From Laspinema olomoucense D3b (lineage in GTDB: Bacteria > Cyanobacteriota > Cyanobacteriia > Cyanobacteriales > Laspinemataceae): a stretch of DNA of 64,000 nucleotides. Position numbers and translations under genes: made by a program. Shown one piece after another: positions 37,732-46,244 of the stretch (its first letter is position 1; every line of letters begins with the position of its first letter). Location: positions 148,796 to 212,795 of the forward strand of contig NZ_JAMXFA010000004.1 of assembly GCF_025370785.1 (NCBI RefSeq), read 5' to 3'. The notes under the pieces were generated by a model. The model was not told the origin of the DNA and searched no databases. It saw nothing but the letters and a program-made list of their open reading frames with translations.

Positions 37732-37782
37732 GCGTCACGACTTCAGTCATTATTTTTCCACTGACTACGGGACGCTTTTTTT
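37732..37782 (+). terminator. Terminator after sbcC
   Basis: GCGTC ... GACGC, with an inner AGTCA/TGACT pairing, is followed directly by seven T residues (37776-37782). Confidence 0.65.
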
Positions 37783-37831
37783 ATTGAATAAATCCGTAAA
37801 ATGAAATGGAACGAAAACGACTTCTCCCAAA

Positions 37832-37942
37832 TTATAGGTCCTCATAAACCTCATTTTCAGGATTATCCAAAACTTTAGCAAAAGCCTCATCAGACAATCG
37901 GTTAATCGCCCTAACCTCCACATTTCGCCCAGAAAAAATTAC
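37832..37942 (-). pseudogene. Antitoxin-like C-terminal fragment after the thioesterase stop
   Basis: Immediately after the thioesterase stop codon, and in the same frame, 36 codons are open and end with TAA at 37832-37834. They encode a segment containing AINRLSDEAFAKVLDNPENEVYEDL. 'LSDEAFAKVWDNPEDEVYDDL'-type tails are typical of small antitoxins beside PIN-type toxins in cyanobacteria (from memory). No start with a ribosome site is obvious (a GTG lies inside). It is best read as a remnant left by a lost toxin-antitoxin pair, although a functional tiny gene cannot be excluded. Confidence 0.45.
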
Positions 37943-38383
37943 TCACATTTTATCCCCATTTGATTCAATTACAGCTTGTTGATATTGCTCATAAGCGGCG
38001 ACAAATTCCTTGGGAATGGCTTTGGGTCGCATCGTCACCGCATCCACCCAAACCCACAGCACTTCAGCGGTTACGACTAAATCGGTTTCGCCTTTTTTGC
38101 GAATTTCATAATGACGAGTGACCCGAGTCCCGCGTAACTTTTCTAACCAAGTAGTAATCGCTAAAATATCCCCGGCTACCGCTGGGCGTAAATAATCAAT
38201 TGTGACTCGCCGCATGATAAAATAGCCGCCCAATTCTCGATAGCGATTTAGGGAAAACCCCAAATGTTCCGAATGTTGAATTCCCACATCTTCTAAATAA
38301 TGTTGGTAGCTGGCATTATTGACATGACCCAAAGCATCCATTTCATAATGCCGCACGCGAATATCAGTCACAAATTTTTCCAT
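37943..38383 (-). CDS. Hotdog-fold acyl-CoA thioesterase (YbgC/4-hydroxybenzoyl-CoA type)
   Basis: The start at ATG 38383 gives 146 residues; GTG at 38446 would overlap the upstream gene but adds a non-conserved leader. The sequence 'VRHYEMDALGHVNNASYQHYLEDVG' is the hotdog thioesterase signature, with Asp and His at the active site. 'MRRVTIDYLRPAVAGDILAITTWLEKLRGTRVTRHYEIR' forms the sheet. Such enzymes hydrolyse acyl- or aryl-CoA. In cyanobacteria the DHNA-CoA thioesterase of phylloquinone synthesis belongs to this superfamily, so that role is possible. It lies directly downstream of an acyl-CoA-dehydrogenase-like gene on the same strand. Confidence 0.85.
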   Translation of the reverse strand: MEKFVTDIRVRHYEMDALGHVNNASYQHYLEDVGIQHSEHLGFSLNRYRELGGYFIMRRVTIDYLRPAVAGDILAITTWLEKLRGTRVTRHYEIRKKGETDLVVTAEVLWVWVDAVTMRPKAIPKEFVAAYEQYQQAVIESNGDKM

Positions 38384-38442
38384 GATTAAGCCCATTGAAT
38401 TGAGTGAATTTATCTTGATTGTAAACAAATTTGCTCCGTCAT

Positions 38443-39531
38443 TCACGGCGATCTCATCAATTGTGCCAAAGTTGCTTCCATCACCGCTGAAGTTTGCCCG
38501 GAGACACCAAAAACTAGGGCCTCTCGATACACCCGTCCCGCTTGAGATTCCCCCAAATTGGACGCGCCACTAGAAACCGTAATCGCACCTTGCGCCGTTT
38601 TATAGGCTAAATCAATCGCTTGAACTCGCAAAAGTAACGCCTGGGAATACCAAGTATCGAGTTCCTCCCGGGATTGGTGGAACAGTAGCTGCTGAATGTT
38701 TTGGCGACAGATGATGACTTGGCGATCAAGGGCATTAAACGCAGCAGCTATCCCGGGGAGTGGTTTTTTCTGGGCGATCGCAGCAATAATATCTAATCCG
38801 GCGCGGGCGCATCCTAAGAGGAGACAAGTATTATTTAGAACCGTTTTGCGATCGCTTTCATGAATCCATCCCGCCGGTTGCATAAACAACAGCTTTTCCT
38901 CGGGCAAAAACCACTGTTCCAGAATGCCACTAACGGTTTGAGTCGATTGCATTGCCGCCAAGGACATGGGCGCATTCCAGGTAATTTGCCCCCCGCTTTT
39001 TTGGCAATTTACTAAGGGAATTATCCCATAAACTGCCCTATGATCGGGTAATTCTGCCCCCAATACTACCTCATGAAAAATTCCAAAGCCGGTTACCCAA
39101 GGCACAGTCCCAGAAAGCAGAAATCCTCCTGGAATGGGTAAGGCTTTCACTAAAGGATTTCCCTGGCGTCGCAAATGAGAAACCCCAATTCCTAACAACC
39201 GCTTTCCTGTCGCTAAATGAGGGAGATATTCGGCTTTCAATGCCTGATTATGACTGCGACTAATGGCGCTTCCGGCACTTTGATGCTGGGTTTGTAAAAA
39301 CCCTAACGCACCGGAGTAACGGGCGATCGCCTCCTGAATTTCCCAAGCAGTTTGCGGATCCACTGTTCCCCAAGGTTCGGGCAGTTTTAACCCCAATAAA
39401 TGACGACTGCCTAATCCTTTTAAGGCAGTTTTCAAGGCATCTGGATCCTGGTCCAGGATGGCCGCATTCGGTGCTACAACGTCTTGCAAATAAGACTCTG
39501 CCACCGCTAAAAGGGTTGGCTGGGAATTCAT
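38443..39531 (-). CDS. Acyl-CoA dehydrogenase-like flavoprotein
   Basis: The 362-residue protein has an acyl-CoA dehydrogenase-type layout: an N-terminal helical domain (1-115), a middle beta domain with 'LLGIGVSHLRRQGNPLVKALPIPGGFLLSGTVPWVTG' (about 130-170, an FAD/substrate loop), and a C-terminal helical bundle. It is shorter than typical ACADs (about 380-400), and the C-terminal 'YREALVFGVSGQT' lacks the Glu used as catalytic base by many members. It may therefore be a DszC-like monooxygenase or other relative. Its stop overlaps the longest possible thioesterase frame. Confidence 0.75.
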   Translation of the reverse strand: MNSQPTLLAVAESYLQDVVAPNAAILDQDPDALKTALKGLGSRHLLGLKLPEPWGTVDPQTAWEIQEAIARYSGALGFLQTQHQSAGSAISRSHNQALKAEYLPHLATGKRLLGIGVSHLRRQGNPLVKALPIPGGFLLSGTVPWVTGFGIFHEVVLGAELPDHRAVYGIIPLVNCQKSGGQITWNAPMSLAAMQSTQTVSGILEQWFLPEEKLLFMQPAGWIHESDRKTVLNNTCLLLGCARAGLDIIAAIAQKKPLPGIAAAFNALDRQVIICRQNIQQLLFHQSREELDTWYSQALLLRVQAIDLAYKTAQGAITVSSGASNLGESQAGRVYREALVFGVSGQTSAVMEATLAQLMRSP

Positions 39532-39667
39532 GTGCTTAGTTTTTAAAACCTGATTCCGTCTGTTAATTTTCTAAATGATACGATGCCCTCTTCTTTATAT
39601 TCCAGTCCAGCAGTTTTTTAGTCAAAACGATAAAATAGAAAGAGATAATCTTTTAGGAAATTATATC

Positions 39668-40042
39668 ATGCTGAACCCTATTCATCGAATTGTTATCATT
39701 TTTGGGTTGACTTTATTGCTGGTATTCGGTGCGTCATCCGCACAAGGCTCAGTTGCGGATGCCAGTCGGATTTCTCGCTTAGAATCGGAAATTTTTAGCC
39801 TGCGATCGCAAATCAATCGGTTAGAATCCGACGTCGCTAGATTGGGGAGGCAACCCGATGCTTCTCCAAGCATCTCCCGCCCCCAACTCGAAGAGATTCC
39901 CCCATCCACGCCCAGGCAACCGGATGACCCCTCCCTCGCCGAACAATTTGATAACCTCGCTATCTTGGCGATCGAACTCAAAGAACGCATCGCAACTGTA
40001 GAAGAGAGACTCTTAGAAATCGAGGTTCGGATTACCCCTTAA
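39668..40042 (+). CDS. Small secreted coiled-coil protein
   Basis: The 124-residue protein starts at the ATG at 39668, where a hydrophobic signal peptide begins (MLNPIHRIVIIFGLTLLLVF, cleavage near ASSAQG); the frame extends upstream to 39575. The mature part has heptad-like helix 'ISRLESEIFSLRSQINRLESDVARL', a Pro/Ser-rich middle (about 70-95) and a second helix 'AILAIELKERIATVEERLLEIEVR'. I do not recognise the family. Similar periplasmic coiled-coil proteins are common and uncharacterised in cyanobacteria. Confidence 0.65.
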   Translation: MLNPIHRIVIIFGLTLLLVFGASSAQGSVADASRISRLESEIFSLRSQINRLESDVARLGRQPDASPSISRPQLEEIPPSTPRQPDDPSLAEQFDNLAILAIELKERIATVEERLLEIEVRITP

Positions 40043-40176
40043 CTGAGGATGGAAGGGGACTTGTGCCATTGAGCATAAAATTGTTTACAGCAGCGCTTTA
40101 CCCCTGTCCCCCAATTATGTCATAATTTAAAGAGAGATAAAATTACTTTATTTTTTCAGAAAATTGAGGTTACCCT

Positions 40177-40584
40177 ATGCTATCGCCTTGGCCCAGTTTA
40201 GTCACCATTTCGGCCTTAATTGTTTACTTTGTTGTCACGATTAATGTCGGTCGTGCCAGAGCTAAATACAAAATAATACCTCCCGCCATGTCAGGAAATC
40301 CCGATTTTGAAAGAGTGGTACGGGTCCATGAAAATACCTTAGAACAACTCATTTCGTTCTTGCCTGCTTTATGGATTTTTTCCGCTTTTGTGAGTCCGGT
40401 TTGGGCAGCGGCGATCGGGGGAGTTTGGGTTGTGGGACGAATTATTTACGCCTGGGGATATTACCAAGCGGCTGAAAAACGAGGAATCGGCTTTGCAATT
40501 AGTTCATTAACCAACATGATCCTGATCATCGGTTCCTTAGTGGGAATTATTTTGAACGTGACTCAATCGGGCCTTTTCAGCTAA
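40177..40584 (+). CDS. MAPEG-family membrane protein
   Basis: The 135-residue protein has four hydrophobic helices (about 6-26, 60-82, 84-100, 108-130). It has the MAPEG signature 'FERVVRVHENTLEQLISFLPALWIFSAFVSPVWAAAIGGVWVVGRIIYAWGYY' with conserved R.H.N.LE. MAPEG proteins are glutathione S-transferases or peroxidases of membranes (eicosanoid and glutathione metabolism in eukaryotes); in bacteria they may detoxify lipid peroxides. The substrate here is unknown. It is monocistronic. Confidence 0.9.
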   Translation: MLSPWPSLVTISALIVYFVVTINVGRARAKYKIIPPAMSGNPDFERVVRVHENTLEQLISFLPALWIFSAFVSPVWAAAIGGVWVVGRIIYAWGYYQAAEKRGIGFAISSLTNMILIIGSLVGIILNVTQSGLFS

Positions 40585-40734
40585 TTTGAGTTTAACTATC
40601 TCTCCAATACAGTGAGGGTAAAATCGGGAAAATTCTTCCTTAAATTTACCCTCACTGAAGCCTTCAAACTTGTTTAAAATTATCTTTTTATCGCTTTTTT
40701 TGAATAGAAAATCTGGCTGCTGTTTTGAGAACCT

Positions 40735-41658
40735 ATGATAAATCACTGTCCCGTTTGCGATACGGAATATTTAGAGGGAGAATATGAACGCTGTTCTAGC
40801 TGTGGATGGGATTTGACCCCAGTTCCCGGTAGTGCCTCCAGCAAACTCAGAAAAGCGTTTTTAGCCAAACAACAAATTCAGATAGACTGGGCGAGAAGAA
40901 TGTGGGTGCGCCAGCAAATGCCAGGGGAATTCACTCCTCATCCGGCAGGAAAATTTAATGATTCTGAGAGATTCTCTCAGTTAGAAAATCAGGTTGATGA
41001 ACGGTTTAATCAAGTCACAATTCAGTTACAAGAAGCCCGAGGAGAACGAGCCTATCTCCAATCTCAAATCGAATGGATTTCTGCTTATTTACAGGGGTTG
41101 AATTTCCAGCAAATTGAAACCGTGTTAAGTCAGGTTTCTGAGTGGATACAGGGGAGTGCAATCTTGCCAACTCAGGGAGAGACTGCGGAACCTTTCTATC
41201 CTAGTTCTGAGGTGGGAATTGATTACAGTCGGTTAATGAATTTACTCTCCAAAGGCAAATGGAGAAAAGCTGATGAAGAAACTTGGGCGATCACCCTAAA
41301 AGCAACGGTTCGAGAAGAGGAAGGCTGGTTAAGCATAGAAGACTTAGAAAGGTTTCCCAAAACCGATTTAGTGACCCTAAATTGGTTGTGGGAATACTAT
41401 AGTCATGGTCAGTTTGGATTGAGGGTACAACAGGAAATTTGGGAAAGGGTCCAAGGGGATTATACTGCATTTTGCGATCGCGTCCGATGGCGGGTACAGG
41501 ACAACTGGATTTACTATGACGAACTCGACTTTTCCTTAGAAGCGGTAGCGGGTCATCTCCCGGCGATCGCATGGCGGAAACGTTCTTGTTATGGCGTCGG
41601 AAAATCCACCGCCCAAGAAGCCTTAATTACCTTATTTCATTCTCTACAAAATATTTGA
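40735..41658 (+). CDS. GUN4-domain protein with N-terminal zinc ribbon
   Basis: The 307-residue protein has a zinc ribbon of four cysteines (C5, C8, C20, C23: CPVC ... CSSC), a variable helical/coiled-coil part (about 75-130) and a C-terminal GUN4 domain (about 160-305) beginning 'DYSRLMNLLSKGKWRKADEETW'. Genuine GUN4 binds porphyrins and activates Mg-chelatase; many cyanobacteria have several extra GUN4-domain proteins with unknown ligands, often fused to kinase, protease or sensor domains. Without the usual GUN4 N-terminus this is a paralogue, not the chlorophyll-biosynthesis gun4. Confidence 0.88.
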   Translation: MINHCPVCDTEYLEGEYERCSSCGWDLTPVPGSASSKLRKAFLAKQQIQIDWARRMWVRQQMPGEFTPHPAGKFNDSERFSQLENQVDERFNQVTIQLQEARGERAYLQSQIEWISAYLQGLNFQQIETVLSQVSEWIQGSAILPTQGETAEPFYPSSEVGIDYSRLMNLLSKGKWRKADEETWAITLKATVREEEGWLSIEDLERFPKTDLVTLNWLWEYYSHGQFGLRVQQEIWERVQGDYTAFCDRVRWRVQDNWIYYDELDFSLEAVAGHLPAIAWRKRSCYGVGKSTAQEALITLFHSLQNI

Positions 41659-41671
41659 AACCACCCCTTAA

Positions 41672-41694
41672 TTCCCCCTCTGGGTGAGGGGGAA
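41672..41694. terminator. Hairpin between the GUN4 gene and the prohibitin gene
   Basis: TTCCCCCTC-TGGGT-GAGGGGGAA is a perfect 9-base stem with a 5-base loop, 13 bases after the GUN4 stop and followed by an A/T-rich stretch. Confidence 0.6.
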
Positions 41695-41763
41695 AATAAG
41701 TTAGGGTATTCCAAGAAATAAATCGTCCAACTTTGATGCGATCGCACCTAACAAGATTCGTTT

Positions 41764-41817
41764 AGCCCGCGCAGGCGGGCTTCGTCTGTATAGCCCCACC
41801 CTTGAGGGTGCGGGTTG
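41764..41817 (+). repeat. Dispersed two-hairpin repeat, copy 2
   Basis: The first hairpin is AGCCCGCGCAGGCGGGCT, with a 4-base loop GCAG. Then comes TCGTCTGTATAGCCC and the second hairpin CACCCTTGAGGGTG, ending CGGGTT. It lies between the convergent GUN4 and prohibitin genes. Three further copies occur in this window. Confidence 0.8.
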
Positions 41818-41859
41818 TTTGGATATTTTATTTTTTGGAGTTACCTTACTGAGTCAGGA

Positions 41860-42705
41860 TTAAGAATCCCCTTCAACATTTCCTAAATTAAACAAAAAAG
41901 GAACCCGGGGCGCATCCTTTCCTAATACTAAAACCTTGGGCATTTGCGCGCCTCCTTCTCGCCAAGCTTGAATCGCTTCTTTCTGTAGCACTAACTCACC
42001 CCCTTGGACTTTTAATGTTTCGGCTAACAGTCGTTGTGCTTCTGCTCGCCCTTGAGCGCGATTAATATCAGCTTGGGCTTCTTGTTCCGCTTCCCGAGCA
42101 ATATAAACCGCTCTTTGCGCCCGTTGTTCCGCAATTTGTTTCTCTTCAACCGCCTTAGCAAAGTCAGTTGAAAAATTCAAATCAATCACACTGGTATCGA
42201 TGACAATGACCCCATATTTTTCTAATCGACTGCTCAAAGCATTATCAAAATCTTCCTTCAAAGCACTCCGTTGAGTAATCGATTCTTCAGCGGTTTTTTT
42301 AGCACCTGCTATTTTAAACGATTCCTGAGTTTGAGGAGCAATAATTTTTGCCACAATATTCTCCAAAGACCCTTGAGTTCGCCGAATTGTCACCACTTGA
42401 GTCGGATCTAAGCGAAAGTTGATCGCAAATCGTCCCGTTAAATCCTGTAAATCTCGGGTGGCACTTTTGGCAGGGACTTCAAACTTTTGCACCGTCACAT
42501 CATACACATCCACTTTTGAAATTAAGGGCGGTTTGAGGTGAATTCCTTCAAGTAAAGCGCCATCGCGAGATTTACCCAGGATACTCAGCACCCCTGCCTC
42601 CCCAGGGTTGATAATCACAAAAGAACTTGATCCAAACAAAAGTATTAAGGCTAAGACAATTCCAATGACGATCGCTTGGATATTTTGGGTGTACTGATTT
42701 TTCAA
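41860..42705 (-). CDS. Prohibitin-like SPFH-domain membrane protein
   Basis: The 281-residue protein has one N-terminal membrane helix (about 11-32: 'AIVIGIVLALILLFGSSSFVII'). It is followed by the SPFH/band-7 domain ('NPGEAGVLSILGKSRDGALLEGIHLKPPLISKVDVYDVTVQKFEV') and a coiled-coil helix from about 185 to 250 rich in Ala, Gln and Glu. Prohibitin-like proteins assemble ring complexes that modulate membrane proteases; cyanobacterial homologues have been studied as possible thylakoid proteins. It is divergent from the next gene. Confidence 0.9.
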   Translation of the reverse strand: MKNQYTQNIQAIVIGIVLALILLFGSSSFVIINPGEAGVLSILGKSRDGALLEGIHLKPPLISKVDVYDVTVQKFEVPAKSATRDLQDLTGRFAINFRLDPTQVVTIRRTQGSLENIVAKIIAPQTQESFKIAGAKKTAEESITQRSALKEDFDNALSSRLEKYGVIVIDTSVIDLNFSTDFAKAVEEKQIAEQRAQRAVYIAREAEQEAQADINRAQGRAEAQRLLAETLKVQGGELVLQKEAIQAWREGGAQMPKVLVLGKDAPRVPFLFNLGNVEGDS

Positions 42706-42899
42706 ATCCTTATCTCCTGTGATGGCATAATCAGACTACATCTTATAGATTAGCAGAGTATCCTAGGAGTGGGAAACTTATGGAGGAGGGATTTTTGCTT
42801 TCAAGGGTATTGTCAACTCCAGCGGGGTGGCGAGTACCCAAAATTTTAGAAATTATTTACACTAGATGGATAGCTTGTTGCACTTGAGGAGTCACGCCC

Positions 42900-45221
42900 T
42901 TGTTAATCCTGTTTTCCCTTACCCTGTTTATGAGTGCCTTCCTGCTATTTAGTGTGCAGTTGATGGTAGCAAAAATGATTTTACCTCTCCTCGGGGGGTC
43001 TCCAGCCGTTTGGAATACCTGTCAATTCTTTTTTCAAGGTGCTTTATTATGTGGCTATGCTTATGCCCATTTAAGTACCCGTTATTTGGGTACTCGCCGT
43101 CAAGCGATCGCCCATAGTCTCCTCCTCTTTTTACCTCTGGTGAGTTTACCCATTGCTCTTTCTAAAACTGGATTGAGTCTAGAAAATACGAATCCAATCC
43201 CTTGGTTATTAGGACTTTTAATTTCCTCGGTAGCATTACCTTTTTTTGTAGTTTCTACCAGTGCGCCGCTGATTCAAAAATGGTTTGCTGAAACGGATCA
43301 TCCCAGTAGCAAAGAACCCTATTTTCTCTATAGTGCCAGCAACTTTGGCAGTTTATTGGGATTAATCAGTTACCCCATTTTAATTGAACCCTATTTATCA
43401 TTATCCGAACAAAGTACGCTTTGGGCAGTAGCTTATATTATTTTAATCCTATTTACCCTAGGATGTGCTATTTGTTTGTGGAAATTTTCACCACAAGTAA
43501 AATCAAAAAATTACCATTTTTCTGTCTCAAAACAGCCTGTAATATCAGATAAAAATCCCACCTGGCAACAACAAGCTCAGTGGACTTTACTCTCTTTTAT
43601 TCCCTCTAGCTTACTGCTAGGCGTCACCACCTATCTAACAACGGATTTAGCAGCAATTCCCCTCCTTTGGGCGATTCCCCTTATCCTTTATTTACTCTCT
43701 TTTATTTTAACCTTTGCTCGCAATCCCCGGCTTCCTCATCAGATATTAATGACATTAGTTCCCTTATTTTCTAGTACGCTCATTATTTTATTTTTAGCCA
43801 AAGTAATGCGCCCCGTGGCTTTACTGGTGCCGTTACATTTAGTCGGATTTTTTGCGATCGCCTGTGTCTTTCATGGAGAATTATCCCGTCGTCGCCCTTC
43901 CGTTGCCCATCTCACTGAATTTTACCTCTGGATTTCCCTAGGTGGGGTTTTCGGGGGCTTGTTTAATGCGATCGCTGCTCCAATTTTATTCCCCTCGGTA
44001 CTAGAATATCCCTTAATTTTACTCTTGGCTTTGTTAACCTTGAACAACCCCAGAGAAGCGATTTCCCCTCAAAAAGACCCCCCCTTACTGCAAACTCCCC
44101 AGGGCGATTTAGACACCTGGTTCAGCCAACTCCGCAAAGACCAGCAAAGCCGTAAAGCGCAAAAATTAGGCATACAATTCAACTTAAAAACCACCCAAAT
44201 TATCAGCCTTAGTTTATTATTTGGAGCCTTGCTAGTTGGATTCACTGCCCGAAATATTAGCCAAGGTTGGTTTGGTAATTTATTTGCGATCGCCCTCTTA
44301 ATTGCCCTCTACATTACCTTTTCCCTACCTCGCCCTAGTCTAGCCATCGGATTAACCTTAATCTTACTTTTAGGGCAATTTTCCCTAGGGAATATGAGTG
44401 GAGTTCTCCAAACGGAAAGGAACTTTTTTGGGGTCAATCGGATTGTGTACGATCGCCGAGGACCCTATCATAGTTTAGTTCATGGAACTACCTTACATGG
44501 TAGACAAAGCCTTGACCCTCAACGCAGTCAGGAACCCTTAACCTATTTTCATCCCACGGGTCCGATAGGTCAAGCTTTTGAACAGTTAAATTCCAGCGAT
44601 CGGCTTCAAAATGTTGCCGTATTAGGATTAGGAATTGGCACCCTAGCCGCCTACGCGCAACCTAACCAAACCTGGACCTTTTATGAAATTGACCCCATCG
44701 TCGAAAAAATCGCCCGAGACACCCGATACTTTACCTTTTTAGCACAAGCTAAAGCCCCCTTTTCTGTAATTTTAGGGGATGCCCGATTGCGATTAGAGCA
44801 AACTCCGAATAACACTTATGATTTGCTCGTCATGGATGCCTTTAGTTCAGACTCCATTCCCGTGCATTTAGTCACCCAAGAAGCCTTAAAACTCTACTTG
44901 ACAAAACTCCGAGAGCGGGGTATTATAGCAATTAATATTTCCAATCGCTACATCAATTTAGAACCCGTCTTAGGAACCCTAGCCCAAACCCTAGGATTAG
45001 CTACCCTACAACAGTTAGACCGAGACCTTTCCCCGGAAGAAAAAGCCCTCGGAAAAACCCCCTCTCAATGGGTCTTACTCGCCCGAAAACCAGAGGATTT
45101 TGGCAACTTAAGCGCCGATGCTCGTTGGCAACCGATTCCAAATACCGAAAAAGCCCCCTTATGGACTGATGATTTTTCTGATTTAGTGGGAGTATTGCGA
45201 TTGTTTGATATGCAACGATGA
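42900..45221 (+). CDS. Membrane-fused spermidine-synthase-like protein
   Basis: The 773-residue protein has about 10-12 hydrophobic segments in its first two thirds, beginning 'MLILFSLTLFMSAFLLFSVQLMVAKMILPLLGGSPAVWNTC', and a C-terminal SAM-dependent domain with 'VAVLGLGIGTLAAYAQPNQTWTFYEIDPIVEKIARDTRYF' and 'YDLLVMDAFSSDSIPVHL'. This is the fused MFS-type transporter/spermidine synthase architecture (family knowledge); its true substrate is unknown and the polyamine name is by homology only. TTG start at 42900 with GAGGAG at 42886-42891, eight bases before it. The stop overlaps the start of a small frame (see next entry). Confidence 0.85.
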   Translation: MLILFSLTLFMSAFLLFSVQLMVAKMILPLLGGSPAVWNTCQFFFQGALLCGYAYAHLSTRYLGTRRQAIAHSLLLFLPLVSLPIALSKTGLSLENTNPIPWLLGLLISSVALPFFVVSTSAPLIQKWFAETDHPSSKEPYFLYSASNFGSLLGLISYPILIEPYLSLSEQSTLWAVAYIILILFTLGCAICLWKFSPQVKSKNYHFSVSKQPVISDKNPTWQQQAQWTLLSFIPSSLLLGVTTYLTTDLAAIPLLWAIPLILYLLSFILTFARNPRLPHQILMTLVPLFSSTLIILFLAKVMRPVALLVPLHLVGFFAIACVFHGELSRRRPSVAHLTEFYLWISLGGVFGGLFNAIAAPILFPSVLEYPLILLLALLTLNNPREAISPQKDPPLLQTPQGDLDTWFSQLRKDQQSRKAQKLGIQFNLKTTQIISLSLLFGALLVGFTARNISQGWFGNLFAIALLIALYITFSLPRPSLAIGLTLILLLGQFSLGNMSGVLQTERNFFGVNRIVYDRRGPYHSLVHGTTLHGRQSLDPQRSQEPLTYFHPTGPIGQAFEQLNSSDRLQNVAVLGLGIGTLAAYAQPNQTWTFYEIDPIVEKIARDTRYFTFLAQAKAPFSVILGDARLRLEQTPNNTYDLLVMDAFSSDSIPVHLVTQEALKLYLTKLRERGIIAINISNRYINLEPVLGTLAQTLGLATLQQLDRDLSPEEKALGKTPSQWVLLARKPEDFGNLSADARWQPIPNTEKAPLWTDDFSDLVGVLRLFDMQR

Positions 45222-45370
45222 AAGGTCATCTCTCCGAATTTCTGACAACCAATGAATCCATTATCCCTTTAATTCCAGAACGCACCGCAGCGATTATAAA
45301 GTCGTTTAAGCAATTTTTCTCAAGGGTTATTCTGATGATTCAGATTCTTGCAATAGATAAAATAATGTAA
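45218..45370 (+). CDS. Possible 50-codon gene overlapping the previous stop
   Basis: ATG at 45218 overlaps the stop of the spermidine-synthase-like gene (ATGA) and the frame stays open for 50 codons to TAA at 45368-45370. It encodes a mostly helical, slightly hydrophobic peptide (MKGHLSEFLTTN ... AIDKIM). The four-base overlap would allow translational coupling. No family is recognised and no codon evidence is decisive, so it may be a chance frame or the remnant of a larger gene. Confidence 0.3.
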   Translation: MKGHLSEFLTTNESIIPLIPERTAAIIKSFKQFFSRVILMIQILAIDKIM

Positions 45371-45469
45371 AATTGCTTGATTTTTCCGTCAATTCAAGCT
45401 AAAATAAGAATTAACAGACTAAAGAGGTCCTCCAAATTTAATTGCTGTTTTAGGAAAAAATAAAATTTT

Positions 45470-46237
45470 ATGTCAAGTATTCATACGGGTATAGAGTGGA
45501 CTGATAGAACCTGGAATCCTACCACGGGTTGTACAAAAGTGAGTCCGGGTTGCACCCATTGCTATGCGGAAGCCCTTACAAAACGGTTTCATACCAATTT
45601 CCCCAATGGATTTGACTTAACGCTCCATCCAGAACGGATAGAAGAACCCAAGCGGTGGCGAAAACCGAGTCGAATTTTCGTCAATTCAATGAGTGACTTA
45701 TTCCATGAAGACGTTCCTCTCTATTTTCTTAAAGATGTCTTCGAGGTGATGAAAGAAACCCCGTGGCATATTTATCAAATCTTGACTAAACGTCATGAAC
45801 GTTTGCTACAGCTTGCACCCCAATTAAAATGGCCTGAAAATGTTTGGATGGGTGTTTCCGTTGAAAATCAAAACTATGTTCAGCGAGTTGACTATTTGCG
45901 CCAAGTCCCGGCAACCGTGAGATTTCTCTCCTGTGAACCGCTTTTAGGGCCTTTGGATCTTGACCTGAGAGAGATTCATTGGGTAATTGTCGGCGGTGAA
46001 TCCGGACCCAAACACCGTCCTTTAAAACTAGAATGGGCCCAAAGTATCCGCCAACAATGCCAGGAATCTGGAGTAGCTTTTTTCTTTAAGCAAGTAGGGG
46101 GCAGAACCCCTAAAGCAAACGGTAGATTACTTGATGAACAAATCTGGGATGAAATGCCATACTCTTGGCATAAGCACCAGCAGAAGTGGGGGAGGAATTC
46201 GGTCAAATTTCCCTTAGCTCCAGGAGTGGGGAAATAA
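45470..46237 (+). CDS. Three-Cys-motif protein (DUF5131 / phage Gp37-Gp68 family)
   Basis: The 255-residue protein has the motif Cys21, Cys28, Cys31 (CTKVSPGCTHCYAE), which resembles a radical-SAM-type iron-sulfur cluster but with different spacing. 'FVNSMSDLFHEDVP', 'WHIYQILTKRHERL', 'NVWMGVSVENQNYV', 'RFLSCEPLLGPLDL' and 'WVIVGGESGPKHRPL...SIRQQCQESGVAFFFKQVGG' are all DUF5131 signatures. The family was named from phage genes and is often next to a TcmP (three-Cys-motif partner) gene, as here: that gene lies on the opposite strand, seven bases beyond this stop. Its biochemistry is unproven. Start ATG; AT-rich upstream region with only a weak ribosome site. Confidence 0.9.
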   Translation: MSSIHTGIEWTDRTWNPTTGCTKVSPGCTHCYAEALTKRFHTNFPNGFDLTLHPERIEEPKRWRKPSRIFVNSMSDLFHEDVPLYFLKDVFEVMKETPWHIYQILTKRHERLLQLAPQLKWPENVWMGVSVENQNYVQRVDYLRQVPATVRFLSCEPLLGPLDLDLREIHWVIVGGESGPKHRPLKLEWAQSIRQQCQESGVAFFFKQVGGRTPKANGRLLDEQIWDEMPYSWHKHQQKWGRNSVKFPLAPGVGK

Positions 46238-46244
46238 GCTAAGT

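Noticed and set aside
40735-41658. Assignment as the chlorophyll-synthesis gene gun4
   Set aside because: The N-terminus is a zinc ribbon rather than the usual GUN4 helical domain, so it is treated as a paralogue.
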